From Ypsolopha sequella (Eukaryota > Arthropoda > Insecta > Lepidoptera > Ypsolophidae): a stretch of 64,000 nucleotides of DNA. The notes beneath the pieces are model-generated. The model was given only the letters and a program-made list of their open reading frames with translations, was not told where the DNA came from and did not search any database. Of the stretch, positions 22,840 to 34,915 are shown piece by piece; the stretch's first letter is position 1, and every line of letters starts with the position of its first letter. The position numbers and the translations under genes are program-made. The stretch spans positions 6,899,501-6,963,500 of the forward strand of contig OW203985.1 of the NCBI GenBank assembly GCA_934047225.1, read 5' to 3'.

Positions 22840-23556
22840 ATGACAAAAATCGCCACACAGACAAACAGTTCAGTTCCCTTGTCTTATTTTTGAGCAGAGA
22901 ACCCTAAAAGTTCAATCCGTCTTAGCTCTGACGTCAATGGATATGTTTTACTTTGCTGAACTACGCTTAGTTTAATTAACCCCTAACTGGCACGTATTGC
23001 ATGTTTGTGGTCTGTTTAAAATAGAACCAAGAATGAAAGTTATTTTTCAAATGGCGGGAGGCCAAGAAAGTTTTGGTGGGTGTGTAGTAAAAATACTAGC
23101 ACATTATGTATATAGTCACGACATCGATCTCCGAGGAGGTGTTATACCACATACATATCAAAATTATGATAAGAAAATTAAATATATGGCTTTTAAGCAA
23201 ATATTTTTATAATGTCAAGGAAAATTTAGAATCTGACGTAATATGAATAAACTCATTCTAGATTTTTAGGGTTCCGTAGTATCTAAAATTACGTTAAATT
23301 ACGTTTTCCGTGATTTTACTGATCTTTCCGATTTTTTTTCTCGATGGTTGTGATACTTGTGTCAAATCTGAAAAATTATATTGTAGTTCAACTAATCTAC
23401 TTCCACAAATTTTATTCGTTAAAAATATTTTGTTTTAATAAGTAAGTTAAATTGTCCAAACGCGAGAGCATGTTTGGCACAACGACCCTTATTTTTCTTT
23501 CTTTCTAGAACAGGTTAACATTTAACGCCCTTGTGATAGGGGTAAGCCTTAGTTTA
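22840..23556. other. Spacer with a short repeat piece
   Basis: 23265-23470 resembles the AGGGTTCCGTAGT family (ATACTTGTGTCAAATCTGAA also occurs near 55000). No gene seen. Confidence 0.4.
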
Positions 23557-23795
23557 AGGTGACATTAATTTGTAAAGCCAAATCAAGGTTCAATAACCCT
23601 TTTGATGAAACTCGTAAATTTGTTTGTCCTGTTCCCCACAGACTCAAGCCCAGCCCGAGTTAATTACTCGGGAGGTCAACATTTTCTTTTCAAAACTAGC
23701 AAGAAGTGTTATCGATTCGTGATACTGGTCACTCACCAAGCCTCCAGTATGAATTTAGGTACATAAATTAATGTCACCTTATATACTGAGAGCTG
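23557..23795. mobile_element. Degraded foldback MITE, family of 53535-53798
   Basis: The left arm AAGGTGACATTAATTTGTAA and the right arm CCAGTATGAATTTAGGTACA...GTCACCTT are inverted relatives, with GATACTGGTCACTCACCAAG inside the right arm as in 53535-53798. Confidence 0.6.
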
Positions 23796-26060
23796 ACAAC
23801 CTTTAATTTTTTTAATTATAATTTTAATATTAATGAAACCCAGGCTAATACTTGACTTAGACATCGTATTCCCATAGCTTAATTTATAATAGTAGATTAT
23901 GCACTAAGGGAATAAAGCAGTGTCTTACGTCACGGGCGGCATGAGTTATAGAGTCCTGAGTAAAGCGAGAGGTTCAAGCTGCCCAAGACAAAGACAGGCT
24001 TTATTTCAGAGGAGCATACTCTACTTTTCACATCTTCTGCGAGACAATAAAAAGCTCGACATTTTTTATCAACATTAATAATTCAATAAAATTCACTGAC
24101 AATCACAGCACCAAACACCGTCTTTTGTTTCACATTCTTTGTAAACGCTTTTTTTCTTTTTGTTGAATTCTTGAAAATAGTTTTTTTAGACCACAAGTTC
24201 TAAGATACCGCTTATTAAAGCAAAATCTCGGAATAATTTTCGAATTAACAACACCTTAACACAATTAACCTATGCGAATTACTTTTTGCCCCGTTAGTAA
24301 GTTTCAGTGCTAAATCAAATGCTCTAAGGTTAGTTCTGAACCCACCAGGCAGGCGCGGCCTGCCAGTTCGACGATTTTGGCAAAAAGGTGCCTCAGATGA
24401 GTATTATCCTGAGTTTATGAAAATTAACTGACCTTGAGGTCATCAGTTCTCAGTATATTATGGCCGTATTTCGAGCACAAGTACACGTTTGTAGGGCTTT
24501 TTAAGGTTTACCTCACAGTATTTTCCTTTAATATGTGTCGCGAAGCTTTATTTGGCTTGTGATTTTAACTTTCTTATATAATATACGTACCTGTACTTTA
24601 GAGTGCACAAGTATCTGACTGTCTGGTCTAAACTGGTTTTTCTAAAATCTTCTGATTATATTAATCTGAATCGGGCTTCCAAAACCCCTGTGACCTCCAA
24701 CCTTCCCTTACAGTCACCCCAATCCTCACAGCTGGTCTGATAAAAATACTGATTGTCTTGATAACACTGATACAATCGCCGCAGCGATATCATACTCATT
24801 TTTACTGGTAGATACAACCTTTCGATCCTAATCTATCTGTTCCTGAATATGTACTTTTCATTTAGCAGAGTGAACATTTTCAGACTCACCAATAATCCTT
24901 TTACCATTGAAACACAAAATCATTTATTATTCCTCCAACTCCAAATTATGGCTGACTGTCAAAAACAGCATACCAGTGTTGCTACCTTCCTCCTGCCGGT
25001 GCAGTGTTAAGTGCAATTAGATAAAAATTATTAAATTGATAATGAGAAATGATTTTGTGCAAATTTAACTGGCGATATTCGCGACGATATGCACATTCAT
25101 ACAGAAAAAACTCATTGGTAAATAATTGGCCGGCAAGATTCGAATCACGGTCTTAGGAATGAGAGTATTGAGGTGTACTACCGACTGGAGTATAGCTGTT
25201 TATAAAAAATTTAATGTGTGCCTAGGGCCTAAACATTTTTTTTCTATTGCCTTCTGATCATAATGCGATATAGACCCTTTTTCCGTCAGAAACAGCGTTT
25301 TGAGTATACCCTTATTCGTTGATATATTTTCGTTGACAAGGATAAAGTGCAATCACCCAGAATGTACCTATTTACTCTTCTTTAATCTGGGTTTTAGCCG
25401 GATATAATGAAGAATAAATTGAAATTGAAGTTGTTTGCCGACCTCTTTAGTTAAGGCCCCAGACTCTCTTTGCAACATTTCGCTTTCATCCTACCTGAGG
25501 CTTTAGAAGTGGCGCTCCCCCCGCTGCATTAAGGTGTTAGAGACCGCACCTGAATGTTGCTCTACTTCGTTAAATGAGTGTACGATTACTTAAAATTTGA
25601 CATGTGAAGACTTTTAATTATTCAAGTAACGGTAATTTACAAAGTTTGGTTTGTTTATCGGAACAAACAAAATGAATTTGCAAAAGCAAAATAAACAAAA
25701 GTAAATCTACCTGTTAAATACCTATTAAAAGTAGCATTCAAGTAAATGAAAAAATGTGTTTTGGAATCTTCAAATTCCACACTATAAATTAACGTAAAAT
25801 GTATTTTATTTATTGCTTTCCTACTAACTAAAATAAAATCTTTCTTTTCTGATAATTCTGCAAGAATACTGATTTTCAGGGGCCTGGAGCCTTAAATCGT
25901 AATATTATTTGTGGTTTTTACACGAAAACTCGTTTACTGGTACAAAACTTTTCATATAAAGTTGGTTGCATGATGATTTTCGTACTGAAAATATAAGGCT
26001 ATCAATCACAATCGATAATTAATAATGCATTTTTTTTTCAAATTCAGACTCATATTTTAC
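23796..26060. other. Spacer with no supported feature
   Basis: About 2.3 kb of AT-rich sequence. I saw no ORF with a motif, no inverted repeat above background and no match to other parts of the window. Confidence 0.45.
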
Positions 26061-26066
26061 ACTTGT

Positions 26067-26240
26067 GAGCAGGGGCTCTACCGCGTAATTCTCATTTGTA
26101 TCAACTTCAAGCAAATGCATGCGAAATTCAACGCGTGCAAAAGAGATGGCATGTTAGGCGGGCGTCGTCGCACGCACGTCAAATTTCAATCTCAAGTTGA
26201 TGTTGATGAAAATGAGAATTACGCGGTAGACCCACTGCTC
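26067..26240. mobile_element. 174-bp foldback MITE, copy 1 (partner 36705-36875)
   Basis: Terminal inverted repeats of about 28 bp carry CTCTACCGCGTAATTCTCAT and its inverse, and ATCAACTTCAAG / CTTGAAGTTGAT-type complementarity continues inward. The core includes GGCGGGCGTCGTCGCACGCA. The two copies are nearly identical. Confidence 0.85.
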
Positions 26241-26312
26241 GACTCAGGCGAGTACAGAAAAATGTTCAACTAAGTACAATAAAAAGGGGATCACTGGTGA
26301 TATGGCAGTAGT

Positions 26313-27048
26313 CAGGGTTGCCAGGTAGTCCAGATAAAAAACCGAACAATTTCTATAAAATTTTGGCCAGATCACACTGAGAAAATTACTGAATATTACC
26401 TGACCAAGGGAACGACCAATCAATGTCACGGATCTAGCACGCGCAGGCTGGCAGTAGCGCGCCAAATCTGTATGGATTTGATTTTGCGAAACAGTAAATA
26501 AATGTGTGATATGATGACATGAATGGACTTTCGCAAGTACCGAACCACCCGTACTTCGGTATTTTCTTCATACCGGACACTGAACACGATATGCGAAAAA
26601 AATACGGGTGATTCTTTTCTATGTATTTCATGAAATAAACGGAAAATTTTAATACATTTCTGGTATATGCATTTTGACTATATAATTTAGGGTTTTGAAA
26701 TTGGAAAACATGTTTGGATAAATTTTCCTCGATAGAAATATTTGTTGAAATGAGGTCTTCAAACACACTTTTTCTCCTCGTTTGACGAATAAGAACCATA
26801 TACAGAACTGAAACATATTTTATTAGATGTGTTTCAACAATATCTAGAGATTTGATGTTTTGAAATTTTGCTAGCTATTTTAGTTTTTTTAATAAAAATA
26901 TAAAACTAACTTTTTTCCCTTTTGCCCTGAATCCGTCCCTCTCGCACTGCGCGGGTTTTCACTTGGAGTGACAGTGACAAAAATAAAATTCACGTAGCCT
27001 CTTAAGTACCGAACAGTTTGGTAAAAAACCGAACACCTGGCAACCCTG
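26313..27048. mobile_element. 736-bp element with CAGGGTTGCCAGGT ends and 8-bp duplication
   Basis: The ends CAGGGTTGCCAGGT (26313-26326) and its exact inverse (27035-27048) are flanked by GCAGTAGT (26305-26312) and GCTGTAGT (27049-27056), an 8-bp target duplication with one mismatch. An 8-bp duplication fits hAT- or P-type insertion. The interior has no transposase; much of it (26587-27005) is a family B repeat. Confidence 0.75.
26587..27005 (+). repeat. Family B repeat, copy 1
   Basis: Starts CGATATGCGAAAAAAATACG, contains AAACATGTTTGGATAAATTT and TTTGACGAATAAGAACCATA, and ends with GTCCCTCTCGCACTGCG, GGAGTGACAGTGAC and CCTCTTAA. It matches 41783-42200 almost throughout. Diverged copies are at 36540-37010 and 62225-62495. 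Confidence 0.8.
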
Positions 27049-27531
27049 GCTGTAGTATATAAAACTTACAACAACTGAGGACACGCTAATGTAGGTCGTC
27101 GACCGTTACAGAGCTACGTGTAACGTAAAAGCTAAAATAACTGAGCAACAAAACAACAATTTACTGAAAGCCAGAAAAACTAAGAAAATTTACTTTCATT
27201 TTCACTGAAAGCCGTTTTCCGGCATTACAGAATTATACTGGCAGCTTATTTACTAGAAACTGCATCGCGTGGCTTCTAAAAATAAAATTTTGGTAGAATC
27301 CTTCACCTACTTCATGCAATTTGGGTTTCAGGAAAAGTAGGTTGGATATTGTTTTGTAGATTTATAAAGTGTACTCAAAAAAGAAAAAAAAAAAAATTTT
27401 TTTTGGATGATTTTGATGATTTAAAATTAGAAGGATATAAAGTATTTTTTTGCAAGAAGGAGAAAACTGACAGCCTTAAGTGAATTGCTGTCTCAATGTC
27501 AAATATTTTGTCGTGGCCTTGTTACTTAACG

Positions 27532-28096
27532 GGACACCTGACGCTAGAACATCAACAACACCTTGTTTTCAAGGGTTCATTGGGAAAAACTAGGTCTCTC
27601 CTCATATTGAAGAAAATATATTAGATTTATAGATCTTTTATCTAGGGATTCCACCTATAAACAATGTATTAATATTTATACTTTTGTCCAAAAAAAAAAA
27701 GTTTTCCACCCTCTTTTTTTGTGGTTTTCAAACGTTCGTTTCAAAAACGCGGTTAAGAGATCAACTTGATTTTCTTTTATAAAGCAGGCAATAGAAATAT
27801 GGTAAATATGTTACCTAATTCCAATATTTGTTTCCCTACAAAATATTTCAGTATTAGCTAAAAACACACCAATTTGTTGTTTCGCTACGTGATCACTAGT
27901 ATTACGCGTCCAAGAACAAGAGGCCAAAGAGCCAACATATAATCGCCTCTATGAAAAGCTAATAAGGTCTTTGCCATTATATTCTAAGAGCTAGCGACCA
28001 AATCGGTCATGTGGCTTCAGCTGTATTGAAACTCCGTTAGCTACTTGGTCGCTAGCTCTCCGTCTTATTGTGCTGGACGGGTAATAAAAAAAGTTG
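27532..28096 (+). repeat. Uninterrupted copy of the 8660-9995 repeat, with a small hairpin insertion
   Basis: Contains the joined left and right parts of the earlier repeat without its 848-bp insert. It has its own insert of about 85 bp around 27977-28064, bounded by GAGCTAGCGACCA (27988-28000) and the exact inverse (28046-28058), which is absent from copy 1. It ends about 100 bp before a channel-gene exon. Confidence 0.75.
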
Positions 28097-28197
28097 CTAG
28101 GGTAGGTCATCCTCTTATCGCTCCAGTGTGGTTATAACTTAAATGTTTCTTAGTTGTTACGATCATGTGTATATTATAAATTGTTTTTTTGTTACAG

Positions 28198-28274
28198 GCT
28201 TTGCGATGACGTAGTATCAAAAAGGAACCACACATTAAAACCTAGAGTAGTTTTACCAGAAAGTTACGTAAAAG
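28198..28274 (+). CDS. pHCl: pHCl-type chloride channel, exon encoding the N-terminal extracellular region
   Basis: This 77-bp internal exon lies between a TTTTTTTGTTACAG acceptor and an AAAG/GTGAGT donor. One base completes the previous codon, 25 codons follow, and one base starts the next: LCDDVVSKRNHTLKPR, then VVLPESYVKG. The last codon joins the next exon at 37716 to give Gly/Glu in frame. NHT is a potential N-glycosylation site. On its own the peptide is not diagnostic. The assignment rests on phase agreement with the downstream exons and on the short Cys- and Pro-containing stretch that precedes the first beta strand in insect pHCl and related Cys-loop chloride channels. The upstream signal-peptide exon was not found. 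The following intron is 9441 bp. Confidence 0.6.
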
Positions 28275-28587
28275 GTGAGTCGAATTTGTTATTAGAGTTC
28301 CGTTCGAAAATAAACCCCGTTGTCTGAGCCTCTTTATGTCTGGGGCAAAAACTGAAAACTATTGAGCAAACTGATCTTTTGGTGGTAGGTATATAATAAA
28401 GAGAAGTGGTCTATACAATACTAAAATGTGAAAACCCTTATGTAATACATAACAAGTCAGTTAGACGATAAGTGAGCAGTTTATTATAAATAATATGTAA
28501 AAAGACTATTACTACTTGGATAAAAAAATTTAACTACAAAGAAACTGAAAATTTAATACGAACTATTTCATAAATATTCATAAATCA

Positions 28588-28803
28588 CAGTTTTTAGGAT
28601 TCCGTACCCATAGTTAGACAGTTGAAATTTTCACAGATGATATATTTCTGTTGCCGCTATAACGACAAATACTAAAAAACTGAATAAAATAAATATTTAA
28701 GGAGGCTCCTATACAAAAAACTTTTTTTTTTGCCGTTTTTATAGATAATGGTACGGAACCCTTCGTGCGCGATTCCGACTCGCACTTGGCTGGTTTTTTA
28801 TTC
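28588..28803 (-). repeat. AGGGTTCCGTA-family repeat piece
   Basis: Runs from TTTTTAGGATTCCGTACCCA to ACGGAACCCTTCGTGCGCGA with CGACTCGCACTTGGCTGGTT at the right, an inverted-end layout like 3790-4467. It lies inside the first channel-gene intron. Confidence 0.55.
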
Positions 28804-28806
28804 ATA

Positions 28807-28898
28807 GTTATCGCAGTCTAAACTGACGCTAGGGAGAAAAACAACAACTTTTTGTTGTCGGTGTTATTCTCCGTAACGTTAGGTTAGACTGCGATAAC
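28807..28898. mobile_element. 92-bp hairpin MITE
   Basis: GTTATCGCAGTCTA (28807-28820) and its exact inverse (28885-28898), with CAACAACTTTTTGTTG, itself self-complementary, near the centre. Confidence 0.7.
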
Positions 28899-29235
28899 CG
28901 AGATGTTATCTAAACCGTGCTAAACTTGAACTTTATGTCGTTACTTATAAGAGTCAAATTTAAATATAATATTAAATAAATTAAATTGAATTAATTAAAA
29001 ATAAATTTAATTATAATACGCTGTGTGAAGTCTGATAAATCTAAAATATCAATAATTTGTATTTAAATTAAAATTATGTAAGTATTCATTACACCTCTGT
29101 TGCACAATATTGCCTGCATAAAATTTAATAAGATATTTAATAAAGAAATATATCTATTTAATATATTATTATTATATTCGTACATACACATATAGCATAC
29201 CACAAACATACTCAACTCACGTAAATGTGCATACC

Positions 29236-29264
29236 CGCACACACACACACACATACATACTCCG
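29236..29264. repeat. (CA)n microsatellite
   Basis: CACACACACACACACATACA-type run with adjoining ATAC repeats. Confidence 0.85.
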
Positions 29265-29381
29265 TAACACCTAATTCTCTTTGGAAAAAGAAAAGGTTTC
29301 TTATTTTTATAAAATTTTACTGACCTACCTACTAAAAACACAAGAACAATGTAACAAAAAGGGAAGAGCGGTCCCTTTTAA

Positions 29382-29745
29382 CGCCAGGGCCACAGCTTCA
29401 AGCTTCTGGCGCGCTTCTTGCTGCGCTTCCAGGCGGTTTTTGCGACGGGCTTTGCCCTACCACGACACCCGTCGGCGCCTTCCACTGCATCGGATGTAAA
29501 GCGCGCTCGCTCGCTCAAAGCGCTCGACACTAGGTTCATCCTGTGTGCTCAATCACTGTTTCAACCGCTCGTCTCCCCTCACACCGCCGCCCAGAGAGCG
29601 CAAGGCACTCGAAGCCGGACAAGACGCACGACCGGTGACCCATGGCCGGCTCTATACAACTTCATACACTTGTTCTCTCTGCCAGCGCCGTCGCAAGAAG
29701 AACCACTTGGCGCGCCTCTCGAAGCCTGATGCTGTGGCCGGCCGG
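29382..29745. mobile_element. GC-rich MITE with TAA duplication, copy 2
   Basis: Flanked by TAA (29379-29381 and 29746-29748). The ends CGCCAGGGCCACAGCTTCA and the inverse of CCGGCCGGCCACAGC match the ends of 17715-18065, of which this is the inverted copy. Three overlapping ORFs of 67-103 codons here reflect low stop density in GC-rich DNA. Confidence 0.8.
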
Positions 29746-29826
29746 TAATACAGGTTTTATTAGCTAAAAAGGAGGGTCCAAAGTACATAAAATTACTCGT
29801 GTTTATGTAGGATGTTAAGATGACGG

Positions 29827-30026
29827 TGCGGAAGCCGGAAACTGGCGATAGAACTAACCCAAATAATCTACTTTTTGTAAAAAAAAATAGAGAAAACGAG
29901 AAAAAAAAAGTTGTCTCATACATTTTGGTCGGGTAGCTGATTTTTTTTCGCAATTCGAGGGTTGGCTCCATAGTAAAAGTTGCTCGTATGGACGAGTACT
30001 ATCACCAGCAGTATCCGGCTTCCGCA
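29827..30026. mobile_element. Hairpin-ended element, 200 bp
   Basis: TGCGGAAGCCGGA (29827-29839) and its exact inverse (30014-30026) bracket an AT-rich core. Just beyond it, 30077-30170 holds a second, shorter inverted pair (TTCACAG..TTTTACCTCT). Confidence 0.55.
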
Positions 30027-30179
30027 ACTTTAAGGGAATCATTGAGTTAGTGCCCACGGCCACGATAGGTACAGATCGTTCACAGTTATTTTACCTCTAG
30101 GCTGATCGAAAATGTTTCTTAAGTATTGGACATAGAACAGCTGTCAGAGGTAAAATAGCTGTGAACAGTCTGTATTTGA

Positions 30180-30880
30180 AAAAATCTATGGCCGTCTTAT
30201 TCCCGCTGCGCGGCGCACTTGCAAGCGAGTCGCCCCGCGCGCTTCCCGCAACCTTATTCTGTGAGGCGTCCGTATTCTGGTAATGTAAATGTGACATATC
30301 CGATTTTCATGTTTAGTTTATGAGTTTAGCGAAAGAATCACAAATTAGAGTAAAATAGCACATGTTATATACGTAAATAAATCCAAAATTTGGGTTGATT
30401 AGTAGTTCAATTAATAAGGTTGTTGTAGAGTGCGTGAGCGGGAACCTAAGCGATTTTTTCACAAACTTATTTAGGATGCTTAGGAAGAAAACATACTAAA
30501 AATCCTGACGTCTAGGAGGCGAGGCGGAGGGAGGGGTTGGTGACAAATGTCTCAATTTTAGGTTTTTCGCCAATATCTCAAAAATGGTGCATTTTAGCGT
30601 AAAATGTTTTAGGATGAAATGAAAGCCTATAAAATTTTCTATAACTTTGATTCTTTACACTTTTTCCATATTCCCATCCGTTTTCAAAATACACGCTATG
30701 GAAAAGTAAAAACTAGAAAAAATATATATTTTTTTTAATTCGCTGGCGTTATGCAAAGCCGTATATACGGTGTCGTAATTTGAGGGTGGAACATCGATGA
30801 TGAGAAGGGGTATCACTTTAGTTTTTTCACTGAAATCTCCAGTTGTTATGGTCACCATGTAACCTTTCCATTCCGAAATA
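30180..30880. other. Spacer with no supported gene
   Basis: Includes a GC-rich patch (CTGCGCGGCGCACTTGCAAG near 30210) and otherwise ordinary AT-rich sequence. No motif-bearing ORF. Confidence 0.45.
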
Positions 30881-30883
30881 ATT

Positions 30884-30954
30884 CATACCCTATGGTTTGT
30901 TGCAAAACAGCTAGGCATATTGCCTAGCTGTTTTGCAACAAACCATAGGGTATG
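30884..30954. repeat. Perfect 34-bp inverted repeat with 3-nt spacer
   Basis: 30884-30917 and 30921-30954 are exact inverse copies around TAT. The arm begins CATACCCTATGGTTTGTTGC and ends CAGCTAGGCA. The right arm coincides with the last recognisable codons of the relic gene at 30883-32719, so the left arm is probably an inverted copy of that gene's sequence. Confidence 0.95.
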
Positions 30955-30959
30955 GAATA

Positions 30960-32719
30960 GTTGTGGGTGTATCACTTCTTTAGGTATATCAATATGTCGA
31001 ACCACTAAACTTTCCAGGCTAGTTCCCTTCTGAAAGGTTTGCAGCGGAATAATGCCAAGTTCTCCAATATCATTTGACGGGGGCGTGTTCTTCAATATTG
31101 TCATGTGAATTGGAAGGCGTAACACATCTGATTCCACCCATAGCATGAAGAATGTTGAGCCCATCAATAGTACAGACGTTGAAATCAACGTTGTCAAATA
31201 CAAACTGATTCAAAGCATATTTTAAAATCTGGTTTAGCAGTACAGATTGCGGAAATTTCTAACCTTGCGCTTCATGATAGAAGCCTAAACTGGCCAGGAG
31301 ATCAATCAAGTGCTTCGAAGCGTACCTTTTTGTATATGAACAGGGAGATGTTGCACAGAAGAGGTGATATGAAGCTCTTGGGTCTCATAATTGCAGTAAT
31401 GGTGTTTCCTATTACCGCATATTTTCTCTTCGTTTCTTATACTCTCTTTGTCTTTGCCAATAGAAGGCTTTCAAGAAAAATGTTCAGGGATTCAGGCAGT
31501 GTACTTGGTTTCTTTAAGAAAATATCGCAGGATGGGTATGTGTCTGTGCTGTACACTTGACTCTGAATATCTCACCGCAAAATTACCGCAGCTTTAGCAA
31601 CAATCCTCAACTTTTCTTCTTCTTTGGTTTTTCTCCTATTTTTGTACCACACTTGATTGATAATTTTGTACCTAATGTCTCTAAAACACACCATGGGTGC
31701 TTTAAATCGGTTGACCCCTAGTGTGATCAATATTCGATCTCCATATTTATTTTCCAACTCGGCCTTGATAGTTCGCCACTGGGGTTTGGCACCGGTTACA
31801 ACACCGAGTACCTCATCGTGGAAAAACTGAATATCAGGGCTTCCCTCCATGAAAGCAAACATTTCTTCCATAGCCTCTACAACAAGGTTATCTCTAGGGA
31901 TCTTAGCTTTCTGGAGTTTTGGGTAACTGACAGGCTTTACAAATGATAAATAGCAGTCTTTGTGATATTTTGCTCCTTCAGCAACAAGATTTTTAATGCA
32001 GGACAAACGGCCAAGAATCCCAGGTATCATTTCTCAAAGAACATGCCTCCTTGATACGATACTTTACAGTTAGAGTCTCAACTGAATGTACAACCCTTCT
32101 TTTGTTCAAAGGCTTTCTTATATCTACATTAAGGTAATGTGTACATAAAAAACAATGGTTCTTGAAGTCAAAGCAAAGTTAGTTTAAGCAATCTTTTGAT
32201 TTTGTACTTTATAATTATTTGTAAACTTACTAGTGGAATGGATGTAGCTGAAAATCAGCGCTATCAAATTTTTTTTTTTGGTAGCACGTAGCTGAGCTAC
32301 GTCTATTTATCAGGGTAATTCTATTACTTATATATATTTTTGTTACATAGTTTTTACAATGTACATCCTTAATACCATTGTTTTTTGTCGTGTTTTTTTT
32401 TTACCTTGATAATAAAGCTTTATTTTTTCTTTTCTTTAAATGACGGAGCAGAAGATCTGAGCTGCGACGGCCCTGCCTCTTCATTAGATAAAGATGCCTG
32501 CCTAACATCTTTTTTAATGGTGTCAGTTCGGGTGTAATTTTTACGGCAACTGGTGTGAATCAAAAGAAATGTCAAGTCAAAGAAACTTCGATACTTGTCG
32601 TCTTTCCTTTCTTTTCTATCTTTAATAAGACCCAGTTTTCCCTTTTCTTTCACCTCAGAGACATCCTTACTTCCTTTAACGACATCCTCGTCACATACAG
32701 GATACTTTTTAGTACTCAT
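30960..32719 (-). pseudogene. Broken multi-copy TE-type gene with Cys/His N-terminal motifs
   Basis: Minus-strand pieces follow the order of a protein family repeated many times in insect genomes. 32719-32420: a short Cys-containing start, then LIHTSCRKNYTR and SLSNEEAGPSQLRSS. About 32130-32045: KRRVVHSVETLTV. 32030-31572: LVAEGAKYHKDCYLSF and later YGDRILITLGVNRFKAPMVC, then EEEKLRIVAKAAVIL. 31560-31210: only short matching scraps. 31203-30955: SNDIGELGIIPLQTFQKGTS. Frameshifts and stops separate every piece and about 300 bp near 32110-32410 is non-matching. I recognise the family by its CRKDYTR / AKYH..CY pattern but not its transposon class or function. Confidence 0.6.
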
Positions 32720-33186
32720 GTTAGATAACCCAATTGTGTTACTAATGACAGTGTATATCTGAAAAGAATATTTTGTGGCTGCTTCCCTGCGTTACCGGGT
32801 AGGCTACCGTGCCAACAAAATAAGATTACGAAAACTTATAATAACATAAGCCCGAAGGTATGTATACGATAATAATGGGAGTTTTAGCCAGTAAGGTCAC
32901 GTTTCCTACAGTGAGCTTAGAGATATTGAGTGAAAAGCAATCTTCATTAATATCATGATTGCTCAGTTATCCGCTGTTATGAAAAACGAAATTTCTTACT
33001 GTTACCCCCTTCACCACGTGGAAGTACTCCCAGCTTATGTTACAATAAATTTCAAGATAATTTTCGCATCAGGTAATGGTCATTACGCTGAATAACTTTA
33101 ATTTCTACATTTCTGGAGCGTGTAGTTCAAAAACAGTTGGGAATATGGAAAGAGTGTATAGAATTAAAGTTATAGAGAATTTTTTC

Positions 33187-33508
33187 TTGATTTAGATTAT
33201 CTTGTCCACTCTGTACGACATTTATGTTTTTTTTGTCAGGATGGTCGTTACTGACACTCAATTTTCTTTGAAAGCTAAAAAACAAACAAGTTATCCTAAA
33301 TAATCATTAAAGCCTCTAACATTTCAATAGTTCTGTTATCAAGCATTGATTTATGTTTTACTGAATGAAAATTCAGCAGCTAGGTACTTAGGTACTTCCT
33401 CATTACACTTTCTGGATTTAAATTATCTTGTCCTCTCAGTAGGACATTTATATTTTCTTTGTCAGAATGGTCATTGATTGCTGACACCCAAATTTCTATG
33501 AAAGCTAT
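33187..33508. repeat. Diverged direct repeat, two units of about 92 bp
   Basis: 33187-33278 and 33417-33508 align from TTATCTTGTCC through GACATTTAT, GTCAG.ATGGTC and CTGACAC to GAAAGCTA, with many substitutions: an old local duplication. Confidence 0.7.
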
Positions 33509-33509
33509 A

Positions 33510-34910
33510 TTTTAATAATATACATTCATATATATTAATACAAAACTTAACAATTTGTATTTCTTTTACCTAGAATTCATGTACAATTTTATCATTGACG
33601 TAAAGATTATATTTTATGCTCTGTGCCTACTAACTTGAGACCGAGAAGTCATCTACCTTTATTTTGGTAAACTCGCTTGGCTTTACCAGAACCGTAGTAC
33701 TTTATTATTATTTTATTACCCATTATTTACCATTTATTATTATCTTCTACTGTTACAGTGTTAATTTATTTAATAAATGATACAGCAAACTAACCTAACC
33801 TATACATTACTCTTACACTTATTGCACAAAAACAAAACAAAAGGGAATATTTACATTATTATACACAACACACCACTAGTTCACAATATTTCACAAAATC
33901 GGAATCGTCAAATCCACTATACTACCACGAAAACACCTGATATTAATCAAAATTTTCTTTTCACTTTCTATTGTTTTTCATTGCCAGAAATAAAGACATT
34001 TTATTTTTTTATTTTTGCGTGACGGCGGCGTATTGTTTGACTCTAAGCGCCTGATTAATTTTAAAAGCAATAATCAAAATCGTTAGATCTTGTTTTGGTA
34101 TTTTTTTTTGCAGGCGCTTTTAAATATTTTCAAGCTATTTTCCTTCTAAAACAAATTGAATAAAAAAGAAGTCCCATAGGAATCTTTACTTCTTTGAAGC
34201 ATACCTGAATGTGTGATGTCTTCTGCATTTTAGCCCGTATTTGGTGAGAAACTGATGATAAACAGTTTCCTATTTTTATGACTTTGTAGTAACGCGTGAA
34301 GCTTACTATAGCTTTAAATGATAAATTATGTAAAAACTAATGCCAAGGGGTTTTAGAATAAGGATCAACGTATGTTTATGCAGAGCTGTAATTTCCTAAA
34401 GCGACAGGATGCAGAGTCTTCGAAATTCTAAAATGTAGAATTTCACATTTTGTCCGGGATAATCGCCTTAAGATTCCATTGGCTTCAGTAAATTAGAATT
34501 CCAAAAATTTTGAATTTGAAGAATGTTAAAATTCTAATTAACAGAAAACAGTGGAAACTTTGCAATGACAGCATATACAAAACATAGGTAACAAGGTTTT
34601 GCTGAATAACCATTAATTGAATTTTGAAATTAAGTGTTCTGTTTCGATTAATTAGAAAATGGCGAGTTTTTCACAATCTGGCTGCGAACCCGCTCTTAAC
34701 AAATTTTAGTACTATCTAAAACTTTCCCTACGTGCTAAATTATCATAAAATAAAGGTTATTTCTAATAATTCTAGAACTATAACATTTGGCACGTAGGGA
34801 GTGTTTTATACGGTAATAAATGTTAAACCAAGTTTTGCCTACGAAAATGACATTTATGACTTGGAAGTAAGCATGATTAGCACCAAACTAGAAAGACAGA
34901 AAGAAAAGTA
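33510..34910. other. Intronic spacer with no supported gene
   Basis: AT-rich. The 81-codon ORF at 33777-34022 is low-complexity with no motif. Nothing shared with other parts of the window was noticed. Confidence 0.45.
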
Positions 34911-34915
34911 ATTTA

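Noticed and set aside
26434..26799. 121-codon minus-strand ORF
   Set aside because: Lies across two repeat boundaries (8-bp-duplication element and family B) with no motif; the family B copy at 41783-42200 does not keep the frame.
29281..29748. Three overlapping arginine-rich ORFs
   Set aside because: They lie in a GC-rich MITE with TAA duplications that also exists inverted at 17715-18065; open frames come from low stop-codon density.
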